From RGIG6375 sp964472725 (GTDB lineage: Bacteria; Bacillota; Clostridia; Oscillospirales; Oscillospiraceae), in the NCBI GenBank assembly GCA_964472725.1, contig CAYYLZ010000004.1, forward strand, positions 1 to 64,000: DNA of 64,000 nt, in the 5' to 3' direction. The notes below the pieces were generated by a model, which worked only from the letters and a program-made list of their open reading frames with translations, searched no databases and had not been told where the DNA came from. Position 1 is the stretch's first letter, and each line of letters opens with the position of its first letter. Positions 25,825 to 35,105 of the stretch are shown here, one piece after another. Both the position numbers and the translations under genes were made by a program.

Positions 25825-26940
25825 ATGATACTTAACCGACTCAAAATTGAAAATTTTCGCAATTACGACATGGCGGTCTGCGAGTTTTCGCCGGAGGTAA
25901 ACGTAATAAACGGCGCCAACGCTCAGGGCAAGACAAATCTCCTTGAAGCGGCCTATTACCTTGCCGGGGCAAGCTCATTCCGGGCGCGGAGCAGCAAGGA
26001 GCTTATCCGCTTCGGACAAAGCGAATTCCGCCTGCAGGCGGATATAGAGTCCGAGGGGCGGGAGCAGACCATTGACATAAGCCTCAATGCCATGGGACGG
26101 AAGAAAATTCTCGTCAACGGCGTAAAAAAACGCTCCGCCGCCGAGCTTTCCGGCAAGCTTTGCTGTGTTCTTTTCAGCCCCGACGACATGGAGCTGATAC
26201 GGGGCGGCGCCGCCACCCGCAGGCGGCTCATGGACAGCGCCATCAGCCAGCTGCGTCCAAATTACGCGGCGGCTCTCAGCCGCTTCAACAAGTATTATGA
26301 CCATAAGGTTCGTATACTTCGCGACTGGCGTGAGAAGCCCGACCTGCTGGAAGTGCTGGACGATTTCAACTATAATCTCGCCCACTTGGGCGCTCAGCTT
26401 ATATATTACCGCGCCGCATGGTGCCGCCGTCTTTCCGAAGCGGCTGGAGCGGTGCATACCGAGGTATCCGGCAGGGGCGAGGTGCTTGACCTCGCCTATA
26501 AAACCGTTAAGACGGTTCCCAACCCCGAAGAAATGAAGCCCCAGGACATACTCACCTGCCTCCTTGACCACCAGCAGAGCCACAAAAACGCCGAGCTGGA
26601 GTCGGGCATGGTGCTCTCGGGCGCTATGAAGGACGATATTATCGCCAAAATCAACGGCGTTGAGGCGAAAAACTTCGCGTCCCAGGGTCAGGCGCGCACC
26701 GCCGCCCTTGCTATCAAGCTGGCGGAGCGTGAGATAATTCATAACACCACCGGCGAGTATCCCCTGCTGCTGCTGGACGATGTTCTCAGCGAGCTGGACG
26801 AGGTGCGGCAGGATTTCGTCCTCAACCGCATCGCCGGCGGTCAGGTTTTTATAACCTGCTGCGACGGCCGACAGGTCAGCGACCGCACCGGCGGCAAGCT
26901 GATTTTCGTGGACGACGGAAGGATAAGAACTGATAATTGA
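25825..26940 (+). CDS. recF: DNA replication and repair protein RecF
   Basis: A 371-residue SMC-like ATPase that helps load RecA at single-strand gaps. Walker A is GANAQGKTNLLEA (about 30-42). The ABC signature lies in the segment around ASQGQARTAALAIKLAE (about 291-307). Walker B is PLLLLDDVLSELD (about 312-324). The start MILNRLKIENFRNY is typical. The ribosome site is poor: the start lies right after family D-like repeats with no clear GGAG, so translation may be weak. Confidence 0.96.
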   Translation: MILNRLKIENFRNYDMAVCEFSPEVNVINGANAQGKTNLLEAAYYLAGASSFRARSSKELIRFGQSEFRLQADIESEGREQTIDISLNAMGRKKILVNGVKKRSAAELSGKLCCVLFSPDDMELIRGGAATRRRLMDSAISQLRPNYAAALSRFNKYYDHKVRILRDWREKPDLLEVLDDFNYNLAHLGAQLIYYRAAWCRRLSEAAGAVHTEVSGRGEVLDLAYKTVKTVPNPEEMKPQDILTCLLDHQQSHKNAELESGMVLSGAMKDDIIAKINGVEAKNFASQGQARTAALAIKLAEREIIHNTTGEYPLLLLDDVLSELDEVRQDFVLNRIAGGQVFITCCDGRQVSDRTGGKLIFVDDGRIRTDN

Positions 26941-27280
26941 TAATGGATAATTATTTTCTTGTCGTAGTTTCCGCGATATTCGTTACTGCACCGCACCGGT
27001 AGGGCGGCTTGCCCTCAAGCCGCCGCAATGTAACGATTACTGCGGCAATGACGAAAATACGCAAAAAGTGTAAAGAATATGTCATTCAGAGGGCGCAGCC
27101 CGAAGAATCCCCTATACAAACGCGGTGCAGTTGTCACTGCATACCATTCAGCCGGGGGATTCCTCGCAAGCTCGGAATGACATAAACGGTGGTATACCCC
27201 GGTAACGACAACACGCAATATCCTGCGAAACCACCAATAATTCTCAATTCTCAATTCTCAATTAAACCAAAGGAGCAGCT
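26941..27280. repeat. Intergenic repeats between recF and remB
   Basis: No gene is seen. A family C hairpin lies at 26999-27028, a 101-bp family A element at 27081-27181, and family D heptamers at 27239-27262, ending before the remB ribosome site AAAGGAG. Confidence 0.8.
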
Positions 27281-27544
27281 ATGTATCTTCATCTCGGACA
27301 AGGCATGGTGGTGCCGAAAAGCGACATCATCGGCATATTCGACATGGAAAACTGCACAAGCTCGCGGCACACAAGGAAATTCCTGAGCCTTTGCGAGGAC
27401 GCGGGAGAGGTCGTGGATCTGAGTACCGACCTGCCCCGTGTGTTTGCCCTGTGCTCCAGCGAGGACGGCATGGAAACGGTGTACCTTTCCCAGCTTTCCT
27501 CCCAAACCCTGCTCAAACGCTGGGAGCATAACGAGATAGAATAA
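27281..27544 (+). CDS. remB: Extracellular matrix regulator RemB (DUF370)
   Basis: An 87-residue DUF370 protein of the RemB/YaaB type. It has the family's start YLHLGQGMVVPKSDIIGIFDMEN and the middle SSRHTRKFL. The gene sits between recF and gyrB as in Bacillus and Clostridium. In Bacillus it affects biofilm-matrix gene expression; the role here is not known. AAAGGAG lies eight bases before the start. Confidence 0.88.
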   Translation: MYLHLGQGMVVPKSDIIGIFDMENCTSSRHTRKFLSLCEDAGEVVDLSTDLPRVFALCSSEDGMETVYLSQLSSQTLLKRWEHNEIE

Positions 27545-28010
27545 TAATAATTGAGAATTGAAAATTGATAATTGTTTTTCTTAATTTTCAATTTTCTGCG
27601 TTGTTTGTTTTGTGGCAAAAAATTTTAGACTATTTCGTAGGGAATGGGCCTGCCCATTCCGTTATGTATGTTCACTGCCGTCAGTATCGTTAAAACGGAA
27701 CAGCAGGCCTGTTCCCTACAAGTTCGATTTTACTTCATTCCTTAAACGTAGGGCGGCTTGCCCTCAAGCCGCCGCCATGTAACGATAACCATTGCAAAAA
27801 CGATAAAAAGCAAAATCTAAAATATATGTCATTCCGAGCGCAGCGTGGGAATCTCCAGAGTAAAAACCACCTGCGCAGCAAAATCCTTCGCAGGAGATTG
27901 CCACGTCGCTTCGCTCCTCGCAATGACAAGTTGGGAGTGCTGTGCAAAAACGACACGTCCCGCACCCGTAATTATCAATTATCAATTATAAATTAGTCCG
28001 GAGGTCAATC
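27545..28010. repeat. Intergenic repeats between remB and gyrB
   Basis: No gene is seen. It holds family D-like heptamers in mixed orientation (27548-27600), a family E pair (about 27638-27720), a family C hairpin (27749-27777), a 100-bp family A element (27828-27927) and AATTATC repeats (27969-27995) ending just before the gyrB ribosome site. Confidence 0.8.
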
Positions 28011-29957
28011 ATGGACGTAAAAATGAACGAAACACAGTATGACGCTTCCCAAATCCAGGTTCTTGAAGGTCTTGAGGCCGTCCGCAAGCGTCCCGGTATG
28101 TATATCGGCACCACCAGCTCTGCCGGTCTGCACCACCTGGTGTATGAAATTGTGGATAACTCCATCGACGAGGCTCTTGCGGGCTACTGCAAGAACATTG
28201 TGGTGACTATCAGCGAGGGCAACGTCATTACCGTTACCGACGACGGACGCGGTATCCCCGTAGACATACAGGAGCAGACGGGCAAAAGCGCCCTCGAAGT
28301 CGTTTTCACCGTTCTCCACGCCGGTGGTAAGTTCGGCGGCGGAGGCTACAAGGTCTCCGGCGGTCTCCACGGCGTAGGTGCGTCCGTTGTTAACGCCCTT
28401 TCCGAGTGGCTGGAGGTCGAGGTACACAAAAACGGCAAGGTTCATCAGATGAAGTTCGCCCGTGGCGAAATTACCCAGGGAATGACCATCATCGGTGACA
28501 CCGACCGCACGGGTACCACCGTCCGCTTCAAGCCCGACCCGGAAATGTTCACCGATACCACCGAGTACGATTTCGACATTCTCCATACCCGCCTGCGTGA
28601 GGAGGCCTTCCTCAACGCCGGTGTGCACATAACCATCGACGACCAGCGTCCCGAATCCGCCGATAAGGATATAAGCGAGCGCTACGACGCCATGTGCTAC
28701 GAGGGCGGTATCCGGGAATTCGTGCGCTTCATAAATAAGAACAAGACCGCTCTTCACGAAGAAGTCATCTATATGTCCGGCGAAAAAGAGGACTCCATGG
28801 CCGAGGTGGCCCTGCAGTACCACGACGGCTACAACGAAATAATCGTGTCCTTCGCCAATAACGTCCATACTCCCGAGGGCGGCATGCATGAGGAGGGCTT
28901 CAAGCGCGCCCTTACCAACGCCATCAACACCTACGGCAAGAAGATGAAGTACCTCAAGGACGACGACAAGGTATCCGGCGAGGACTGTCGTGAGGGTCTT
29001 ACCTGCATCATCTCCGTCAAGCTCACCGAGGCTCAGTTCGAGGGTCAGACCAAGGCAAAGCTGGGTAACAGCGAAATGAGAACCCTGGTCAACGCCATCG
29101 TTTCCGAAAAGCTGGAGATTTTCCTCGAAGAGAACCCCGGCGTGGGCAAGGTCATCATCGAAAAGGCAATGACCGCCGCCCGTGCCCGCGAGGCAGCGAG
29201 AAAGGCACGTGAATCCGTCCGCCGCAAGACCGGCCTTGAATCCGGTCAGATGCCCGATAAGCTGCAGGACTGCAACGAGCGCGACCCCGCCCTCACCGAG
29301 ATCTACATCGTCGAGGGTGACTCCGCTGCCGGCTCTGCCATTCAGGGCAGAGACTCCCGTTTCCAGGCAATTCTCGCAATGTGGGGCAAGATGCTCAACG
29401 TTGAAAAGGCCCGCGCCGACAAGATTTACGGCAACGACAAGCTTTATCCCCTCATCGTAGCCCTGGGCGCAGGTATCGGAGACGAATTCAATATCGAGAA
29501 GCTGCGTTATCACAAGATAATCATCATGGCCGATGCCGACGTTGACGGTGCCCATATCCGCACCCTGCTTCTCACCTTCTTCTTCCGCTATATGCGTCCC
29601 CTCATCGAAAACGGCTACGTCTACTCCGCCGTGCCGCCCCTTTATAAGCTCACTCGCGGTAAGACCGTCCGCGTTGCCTACTCCGACGAGGAGCGTGACG
29701 CCGTTTCAGCCGAGATGCGCGCCGATAATCCCAACGCAAAGGTTGATATCAGCCGCTTCAAGGGTCTTGGTGAAATGGACCCCCACGAGCTTTGGGACAC
29801 CACTATGGACCCCGAAAAGCGCACCCTGCGCCGCATCACCCTGGACGATGCCGTCCGAGCCGACGAAATATTCACCGTCCTTATGGGCGAACAGGTCGAG
29901 CCCCGTAAGGAATGGATCGAGGTAAACGCAAAATACGCGGTGAATATCGACATTTGA
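28011..29957 (+). CDS. gyrB: DNA gyrase subunit B
   Basis: A 648-residue ATPase subunit of gyrase, which introduces negative supercoils. The GHKL ATP site is visible (VDNSIDEALAGY about 46-57, DDGRGIPV, GGLHGVGASVVNALS about 118-132). The TOPRIM motif is EGDSAAGSA (about 435-443), and the end is EWIEVNAKYAVNIDI. CCGGAGG precedes ATG 28011. The stop overlaps the next start (TGATG), so the small AT-rich gene downstream is translationally coupled. Confidence 0.98.
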   Translation: MDVKMNETQYDASQIQVLEGLEAVRKRPGMYIGTTSSAGLHHLVYEIVDNSIDEALAGYCKNIVVTISEGNVITVTDDGRGIPVDIQEQTGKSALEVVFTVLHAGGKFGGGGYKVSGGLHGVGASVVNALSEWLEVEVHKNGKVHQMKFARGEITQGMTIIGDTDRTGTTVRFKPDPEMFTDTTEYDFDILHTRLREEAFLNAGVHITIDDQRPESADKDISERYDAMCYEGGIREFVRFINKNKTALHEEVIYMSGEKEDSMAEVALQYHDGYNEIIVSFANNVHTPEGGMHEEGFKRALTNAINTYGKKMKYLKDDDKVSGEDCREGLTCIISVKLTEAQFEGQTKAKLGNSEMRTLVNAIVSEKLEIFLEENPGVGKVIIEKAMTAARAREAARKARESVRRKTGLESGQMPDKLQDCNERDPALTEIYIVEGDSAAGSAIQGRDSRFQAILAMWGKMLNVEKARADKIYGNDKLYPLIVALGAGIGDEFNIEKLRYHKIIIMADADVDGAHIRTLLLTFFFRYMRPLIENGYVYSAVPPLYKLTRGKTVRVAYSDEERDAVSAEMRADNPNAKVDISRFKGLGEMDPHELWDTTMDPEKRTLRRITLDDAVRADEIFTVLMGEQVEPRKEWIEVNAKYAVNIDI

Positions 29958-30346
29958 TGGAAAACAGGGATAAAGGTATAAAGCCAGTTCAAATAGTCGG
30001 ACGAGTAAATGAGCAAGTGGAAAAATTGCTCTCACTTTCAAATATAAAAGATAGAAATATATATTTTGCACCGTCTAATTTGGAACATATGAGAACCTCT
30101 CACCCGGAGGATTTTGAAAGATACGGCGATAAACTGTCAGAAATTTTATCAATACCGGATTATGTAGGACAAAATCCAAATGATGGTTCAATAGAATATG
30201 TAAAAGAATTTTTAGTTGAAGGGGAATATGTGAAAGTAGCAGTAAGACTTTCACACTCCGACAAATACTTCGCACGCTCACTATATGTTTTAAACAAAAA
30301 CAGAGTTGAACGGTTTATAGCGAAGGGAACCCTTAAAAAGACTTGA
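29957..30346 (+). CDS. Small PBECR-like nuclease-fold protein wedged between gyrB and gyrA
   Basis: A 129-residue protein. The stretch from IYFAPSNLEHMRTSHPEDF (about 37-55) through DYVGQNPNDGSIEYVKEF to ARSLYVLNKNRVERFIAKGT resembles the PBECR (phage Barnase-EndoU-ColicinE5/D-RelE-like) nuclease fold found in polyvalent phage and mobile-element proteins. The match is by pattern only. The gene is strongly AT-rich beside GC-rich gyrB. It starts on the last base of the gyrB stop and ends inside the -35 box of the gyrA promoter. A recent insertion is likely. It could be a toxin-like RNase without a visible partner gene, or an inert remnant. Confidence 0.6.
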   Translation: MENRDKGIKPVQIVGRVNEQVEKLLSLSNIKDRNIYFAPSNLEHMRTSHPEDFERYGDKLSEILSIPDYVGQNPNDGSIEYVKEFLVEGEYVKVAVRLSHSDKYFARSLYVLNKNRVERFIAKGTLKKT

Positions 30347-30372
30347 CTTTATTACGAAGAAAAGTGTATACT
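30343..30372 (+). promoter_or_regulatory. Promoter upstream of gyrA
   Basis: -35 TTGACT (30343-30348), 18-bp spacer, -10 TATACT (30367-30372). The -35 overlaps the stop codon of the PBECR-like gene. Confidence 0.7.
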
Positions 30373-30377
30373 GAGGT

Positions 30378-30521
30378 TGCAAAGCCATAATAATAGTGTA
30401 TTAGCAAAAATAGAGGACGGAACGGGCAGCCGTCGCCCCCGAAAGGGTTGGAGATGTGGGAACTGTCACCCCACCTGTTTTTGTTACACCAGGCAGGCAA
30501 CTTCGGTTGTCTGCCTTTTTT
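30378..30521 (+). ncRNA. Structured gyrA leader ending in an intrinsic terminator
   Basis: Downstream of the promoter come short hairpins GACGG/CCGTC (about 30416-30434), CCC/GGG around CGAAA, and GTGGG/CCCAC (about 30456-30473). A strong terminator follows at 30491-30521: stem AGGCAGGCAAC / GTTGTCTGCCT, loop TTCG, then a T run. gyrA starts 45 bp later. It could be an attenuating leader or a small stand-alone RNA. It matches no riboswitch class I can name. Confidence 0.5.
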
Positions 30522-30565
30522 ATTTCCGTACCCCACACAACTCCCCAACCAAAGGAGAAAACACG

Positions 30566-33085
30566 ATGGCACATAACAGAGATTACAAACCCGAGGACAT
30601 AGCGTTTCCTCAGCAGCACATAACAGAATCGCTGTTGGTTGACGAAATGGAAAAATCCTATATCGAATACGCCATGAGCGTTATCGTCGGCCGCGCCCTG
30701 CCCGACGTGCGCGACGGCTTGAAGCCTGTCCACCGCCGTATACTCTACTCCATGTACGAAAACGGCCTCACCTCGGACAAGCCCTTCAAGAAGTCCGCAA
30801 CCTGCGTCGGTGATGTGCTGGGTAAATACCACCCCCACGGCGACAGCTCCGTATACGACGCCATGGTGCGCCTTGCTCAGGACTTCTCCATGCGCTATAT
30901 GCTGGTTGACGGTCACGGCAACTTCGGTTCCGTGGACGGCGATCCCCCTGCCGCCTATCGTTACACTGAGGCGCGTCTGTCCAAGATTTCCAACGAGATG
31001 CTCCGGGACATCGACAAGGACACCGTTGACTGGGATCCCAACTTCGACGAAAGCAGCAAGGAGCCCCGTGTACTGCCCAGCCGTTTCCCCAACCTGCTTG
31101 TAAACGGCTCCAGCGGTATCGCCGTAGGTATGGCCACCAATATCCCGCCCCACAACCTTGCGGAGGTCATAAACGCCTGCGTCTGTGTGCTGGATAACCC
31201 CGAGTGCACCCTCCCCGACCTTATGGAGCACATTCAGGGCCCCGACTTCCCCACCAAGGGCATAATCATGGGCCGCAGCGGTATCCGCGCAGCCTACGCC
31301 ACCGGCCGAGGCAAGGTAGTCGTCCGTGCCCGTACCGAGTTCGAGGAATACGGCCGCGACCACCGCACCCGCATCATCGTTACCGAGCTGCCCTATCAGG
31401 TAAACAAGCGCCAGCTCATCAAGAACATCGCCGAGCAGGTCAAGGACAAGCGCCTTGAGGGCATCAGCGACCTTCGTGACGAGACCGACCGCAACGGTAT
31501 GCGTATGGTCATCGAGCTCAAGCGTGACGCAAATCCTCAGGTTGTGCTCAATAAGCTGTTCATGCAGACTGCCCTGCAGTCCAATTTCTCCATAATCATG
31601 CTGGCTCTTGTGGATAACCAGAAGCAGCCCAAGATACTCTCCCTGCGCCACGTGCTGGACGAGTACATCGCTTTCCAGAGCGACCTTATCAAGCGCCGCA
31701 CCCGCTACGACCTTAAGAAGGCACAGGAGCGCGCTCACCTGCTGCAGGGTCTCATTGTTGCGCAGGACAACATTGATGAAGTAATTCACATCATTCGCAC
31801 CAGCTACGACGATGCACGTGAGCGCCTGATGGAGCGCTTCGGTCTTGACGAGGTGCAGGCTCAGGCTATCCTGGATATGCGTCTTAAGGCGCTGCAGGGT
31901 CTCGACCGCGAGAAGCTGGAGAACGAATACAAGGAGCTGCAGGAGCGCATCGCCTATTACAACGAGCTGCTGGCTTCCGAAGAAATGCTCCGCGGCGTTC
32001 TCAAGGAGGAGCTTATCGCTATCCGCGACAAGTTCGGCGACAAGCGCCGCACCGAAATTCAGGACGTTGAGGACGAGATCGACATCGAGGATCTCATTGA
32101 AGAGGAAACCTGCATCTATACCCTCACCAACGCCGGCTACATCAAGCGCATGAGCCTTGATACCTACGCTGCCCAGCGCCGCGGCGGTAAGGGCAAGCGC
32201 GGTATGGCCACCCGTGAGGAGGACTACGTGGAGACTATCTTTACCGCCTCCACCCACGACAATATCCTCTTCTTCACCAACTTCGGCAAGGTCTATTGCA
32301 AGAAGGGTTACCTTATTCCCGAGGCGGGCAGCGCCGCCAAGGGCACCAATATCGTCAATATCCTGCCTCTGGACCCCGGCGAAAAGGTCAACACCATGAT
32401 CCATGGTCGCGGCTTCCCCGAGGATCGCTATCTGGTGTTCGTCACCAAGGGCGGTACCGTAAAGCGCCTTTGCTCCAGCGAGCTGAAGAATATCCGCCGC
32501 AGCGGCCTGCGCGCCCTGAACCTTGTGGAGGGCGATGAGCTTATCTCCGTCCGCGAGACCGACGGCAATCAGAATATTCTCATAGCCACCCACGACGGCT
32601 ACGCCATCTGCTTCAACGAGAATGACGCCCGTCCCATGGGACGTACCGCAGCCGGCGTGCGTGGAATAACCCTCCGCGAGGGCGACTACTGCGTTGGTGC
32701 GGCCCGCGCCCGTGAGGAAGGCTCCCTGCTCTCCGTCACCGAGAACGGTTACGGCAAGCGCACCGCTCTCAGCGAGTATATCCGCGGCGAGGGCAACGAG
32801 CCTCAGAAGCGCGGCGGACGCGGCATGAAGAACTATCAGGTCACCGAAAAGACCGGCAAGGTAGCCGCCATCAAGGTCGTCGACGACGCGGACGATATCC
32901 TGCTGGTAGCCGATAACGGCATCGTTATCCGTATGGCAGCCGCCGATATCAATACCTACGGCCGCGCCACTCAGGGCGTACGCCTGATGACCGTTTCCGA
33001 CGGCGCCAAGGTTATTTCCCTCGCCCGTACCGAGCGTGAGGAGAATTCCGAAGCCGAGGAAACTCCCGAAACCGCAGAAGAATAA
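30566..33085 (+). CDS. gyrA: DNA gyrase subunit A
   Basis: An 839-residue subunit that cuts and rejoins DNA. The catalytic tyrosine lies in PPAAYRYTEARL (Tyr about 131). The quinolone-resistance region has GKYHPHGDSSVYDAMVRLAQ. The GyrA box QRRGGKG (about 536) in the C-terminal beta-pinwheel separates it from ParC. The C-terminus is acidic (EENSEAEETPETAEE). ATG 30566 with AAAGGAG is chosen over an in-frame start at 30377, which lies inside the leader hairpins. Confidence 0.98.
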   Translation: MAHNRDYKPEDIAFPQQHITESLLVDEMEKSYIEYAMSVIVGRALPDVRDGLKPVHRRILYSMYENGLTSDKPFKKSATCVGDVLGKYHPHGDSSVYDAMVRLAQDFSMRYMLVDGHGNFGSVDGDPPAAYRYTEARLSKISNEMLRDIDKDTVDWDPNFDESSKEPRVLPSRFPNLLVNGSSGIAVGMATNIPPHNLAEVINACVCVLDNPECTLPDLMEHIQGPDFPTKGIIMGRSGIRAAYATGRGKVVVRARTEFEEYGRDHRTRIIVTELPYQVNKRQLIKNIAEQVKDKRLEGISDLRDETDRNGMRMVIELKRDANPQVVLNKLFMQTALQSNFSIIMLALVDNQKQPKILSLRHVLDEYIAFQSDLIKRRTRYDLKKAQERAHLLQGLIVAQDNIDEVIHIIRTSYDDARERLMERFGLDEVQAQAILDMRLKALQGLDREKLENEYKELQERIAYYNELLASEEMLRGVLKEELIAIRDKFGDKRRTEIQDVEDEIDIEDLIEEETCIYTLTNAGYIKRMSLDTYAAQRRGGKGKRGMATREEDYVETIFTASTHDNILFFTNFGKVYCKKGYLIPEAGSAAKGTNIVNILPLDPGEKVNTMIHGRGFPEDRYLVFVTKGGTVKRLCSSELKNIRRSGLRALNLVEGDELISVRETDGNQNILIATHDGYAICFNENDARPMGRTAAGVRGITLREGDYCVGAARAREEGSLLSVTENGYGKRTALSEYIRGEGNEPQKRGGRGMKNYQVTEKTGKVAAIKVVDDADDILLVADNGIVIRMAAADINTYGRATQGVRLMTVSDGAKVISLARTEREENSEAEETPETAEE

Positions 33086-33089
33086 AATT

Positions 33090-33129
33090 AAAACAGCTCG
33101 GAAGCTATCAAGCTACCGAGCTGTTTTAA
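33090..33129 (+). terminator. Terminator after gyrA
   Basis: Stem AAAACAGCTCGG / CCGAGCTGTTTT with a partly paired inner loop, ending in TTTTAATT, just after the gyrA stop. Confidence 0.85.
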
Positions 33130-33367
33130 TTATCACACCCATAAAATCTAAAACTATATTCGTAGGGAATGGGCACACGCCCATTCCCTACAAGGTAAAA
33201 GTAAATATCAGCTGTCATTCCGAGCTTGCGAGGAATCCCCTGGTTGAATGGAAGGCAGTAACGACCACGGCAGAACCATTAGGGGGATTCTTCGGGCTTC
33301 GCCCCCTGAATGACGCAATTTAGCGACCCGCACCCAATAATTCTCAATTCTCAATTTTCAATTCCCA
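33130..33367. repeat. Intergenic repeats after gyrA
   Basis: No gene is seen. A short family E copy lies at 33161-33193, a 101-bp family A element at 33214-33314, and family D heptamers at about 33340-33364. Confidence 0.75.
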
Positions 33368-33396
33368 TTGTAAAAAACGGAAAAATAGCGTACAAT
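33368..33396 (+). promoter_or_regulatory. Promoter of the GT2 gene
   Basis: -35 TTGTAA (33368-33373) and -10 TACAAT (33391-33396) with a 17-bp spacer, 22 bp before the start codon. Confidence 0.6.
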
Positions 33397-33418
33397 ATCT
33401 CCGTTAGGAAGTGAAATT

Positions 33419-34348
33419 ATGGATAACACCTTATATATAGTCGTTCCCTGCTATAACGAGGAGGAGGCGCTGCCCCTCACCGCGCCGGTTCTGCTGGAAA
33501 AACTCAGCTCGCTGACAAAAACCGGGCTGGCAGGCGAGGACAGCCGCATACTGCTGGTTGACGACGGCTCCAGGGACAGAACATGGGAGATAATAAAAGG
33601 GCTTTACGAGGGCGATAAACGCTTCGCCGCCCTGCGTCTGAGCCGCAACAGAGGCCATCAGAACGCGCTGTTGGCGGGTCTTGAATACGCCGCCGCCCAC
33701 GGCGACGTGACCATTTCCATCGACGCCGACCTGCAGGATGACGTGGACGCCATGGACGAGATGCTACGCCGCTACGCCGAGGGCTGCGATATCGTCTACG
33801 GCGTACGTTCCTCCCGCAGCAGCGATACATTCACCAAGCGCTTCACCGCCGAGGGCTATTACAAGCTTATCGCCGCCCTTGGAGGCGAGGTGGTGTTCAA
33901 TCACGCGGACTACCGCCTTATGAGCAGCCGCGCCGTCCGCGCGCTGATGGAATACCCCGAGCGCAGTCTGTTCCTGCGGGGCATGGTGCCCATGATAGGC
34001 TACAAAACCGCCACGGTGAAATATGAACGCAGCGCCCGCAACGCAGGCGAAAGCAAGTACAGCCTGAAAAAGATGCTCACTCTCGCCGTAAACGGCGTGA
34101 CCTCCCTTTCCGCCAAGCCAATTCGCATGATGACGGGCTTCGGCGCCCTGCTCTTTGCCGCGGGACTGATTGCGTTAATCGTTATGCTCATCGCCGGAGT
34201 TTCCGCATCCGCCATCGCCGCCGTTTCACCCTGGGGCGCGGCAGGCTTGGTGCTCCTTGCCCTTGGCGTGCTGGGCGAGTACGTCAGCCATATTTACGAT
34301 GAAGTCAAGGCCAGACCGAGATATTTTATAATGGACACCCTTGATTAA
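33419..34348 (+). CDS. Polyprenyl-phosphate glycosyltransferase (GT2, GtrB/DPM1-like)
   Basis: A 309-residue family 2 glycosyltransferase that loads a sugar on a lipid carrier. N-terminal motifs are VVPCYNEEEALP (about 8-19), LLVDDGSRDRTW (about 43-54) and the metal-binding DADLQDD (about 102-108). Two hydrophobic segments at about 232-258 and 264-288 anchor it in the membrane, as in GtrB/YkcC proteins. Such an enzyme can supply a lipid-linked sugar to PMT/GT39-type transferases like the one at the start of the window, but they are far apart and the link is only inferred. Confidence 0.88.
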   Translation: MDNTLYIVVPCYNEEEALPLTAPVLLEKLSSLTKTGLAGEDSRILLVDDGSRDRTWEIIKGLYEGDKRFAALRLSRNRGHQNALLAGLEYAAAHGDVTISIDADLQDDVDAMDEMLRRYAEGCDIVYGVRSSRSSDTFTKRFTAEGYYKLIAALGGEVVFNHADYRLMSSRAVRALMEYPERSLFLRGMVPMIGYKTATVKYERSARNAGESKYSLKKMLTLAVNGVTSLSAKPIRMMTGFGALLFAAGLIALIVMLIAGVSASAIAAVSPWGAAGLVLLALGVLGEYVSHIYDEVKARPRYFIMDTLD

Positions 34349-34381
34349 TTGATAATGTGTAATTGATAATTGATAATTATA

Positions 34382-34416
34382 ACTCCGTGTCGTTTAATCG
34401 GCACGGAGATTTTTTT
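34382..34416 (+). terminator. Terminator after the GT2 gene
   Basis: Stem CTCCGTG / CACGGAG (extended by T/G and CG pairs) followed by ATTTTTTTG. Confidence 0.8.
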
Positions 34417-34429
34417 GCGTAGAATAAGT

Positions 34430-34781
34430 AAAAAAAGGCAAAGCAAGCTTAGCCTTCCTCTTGAGGGGAAGGTGGCATTTGCGTAAGCAAATGACGGATG
34501 AGGTGCAGCCGCGCAGCGGCGTTATAAACGTATCTATTAGCTATGCACAAACAAAAACACGAAAAAATATAAGGTATCAGACATGGCTTCCCCCTTTGGG
34601 GGGGAAGCTGTCACCTTTAGGTGACTGATGAGGGGAATTCGCGCAAGCGAATAAAAAATGTGATGTAATCGATGTACAGCACAAAGCTGCCTTCGGCAGG
34701 CCCCTCATCCGCCCTTTCAGGGCACCTTCCCCCCCCCGGAGAGGGGAAGGCTACGATAGTTGCTAATTCTTGTAAAAAAAC
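34430..34781. repeat. Cluster of three family B units
   Basis: No gene is seen. Units lie at about 34450-34520, 34580-34655 and 34685-34752. Each has a C/G-rich stem (CTTCCCC-type), a different middle hairpin (CATTTGC/GCAAATG, CACCTTTAGGTG, CCCTTTCAGGG) and a GATGAGG or CCTCATC end. The third is inverted relative to the first two. Confidence 0.75.
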
Positions 34782-34813
34782 AAAAAACAGCACCGATCAC
34801 TCGGTGCTGTTTC
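34782..34813 (-). terminator. Terminator of rpsT
   Basis: On the minus strand, stem ACAGCACCGA / TCGGTGCTGT with a GTGA loop, then TTTTTTG, about 15 bp after the rpsT stop. Confidence 0.9.
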
Positions 34814-34827
34814 GATATCACATCAAA

Positions 34828-35088
34828 TTACATTGCGTTGATGGAAAGGGTGAGTCTGCTCTTCTTACGGGCAGCGTTGTTCTTATGGATAAGACCGGTA
34901 ACGGCAGCCTTATCGATGGCCTTAACTGCAACCTTGTAAGCAGCAACAGCTTCCTCCTTGTTGCCGGCGACAACGGCGGCGTCGAACTTCTTGATGGTGG
35001 TCTTCAGAGCGGACTTCTTTGCTCTGTTGGCAGCCTCAGCAGCTCTGGAAAGCTCAACTCTCTTGGATGCGGACTTAATATTGGGCAC
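34828..35088 (-). CDS. rpsT: 30S ribosomal protein S20
   Basis: An 86-residue, very basic helical protein of the small ribosomal subunit. It shows the S20 start PNIKSASKRVELSR and the C-terminal GLIHKNNAARKKSRLTLSI. The GTG at 35088 gives MPNIKSA, the family N-terminus, with GAGGTGA about six bases upstream. An earlier in-frame GTG at 35097 would overlap that ribosome site. A possible regulatory hairpin lies in its leader. Confidence 0.96.
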   Translation of the reverse strand: MPNIKSASKRVELSRAAEAANRAKKSALKTTIKKFDAAVVAGNKEEAVAAYKVAVKAIDKAAVTGLIHKNNAARKKSRLTLSINAM

Positions 35089-35105
35089 TATACTCACCTC
35101 ACTTT

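Noticed and set aside
30373..30440. Cyclic-di-GMP riboswitch in the gyrA leader
   Set aside because: Only GCAAAGCC resembles the class I consensus. The other conserved blocks and the receptor are missing.
30401..32593. A 730-codon minus-strand open frame opposite gyrA
   Set aside because: Antisense shadow; gyrA is certain.
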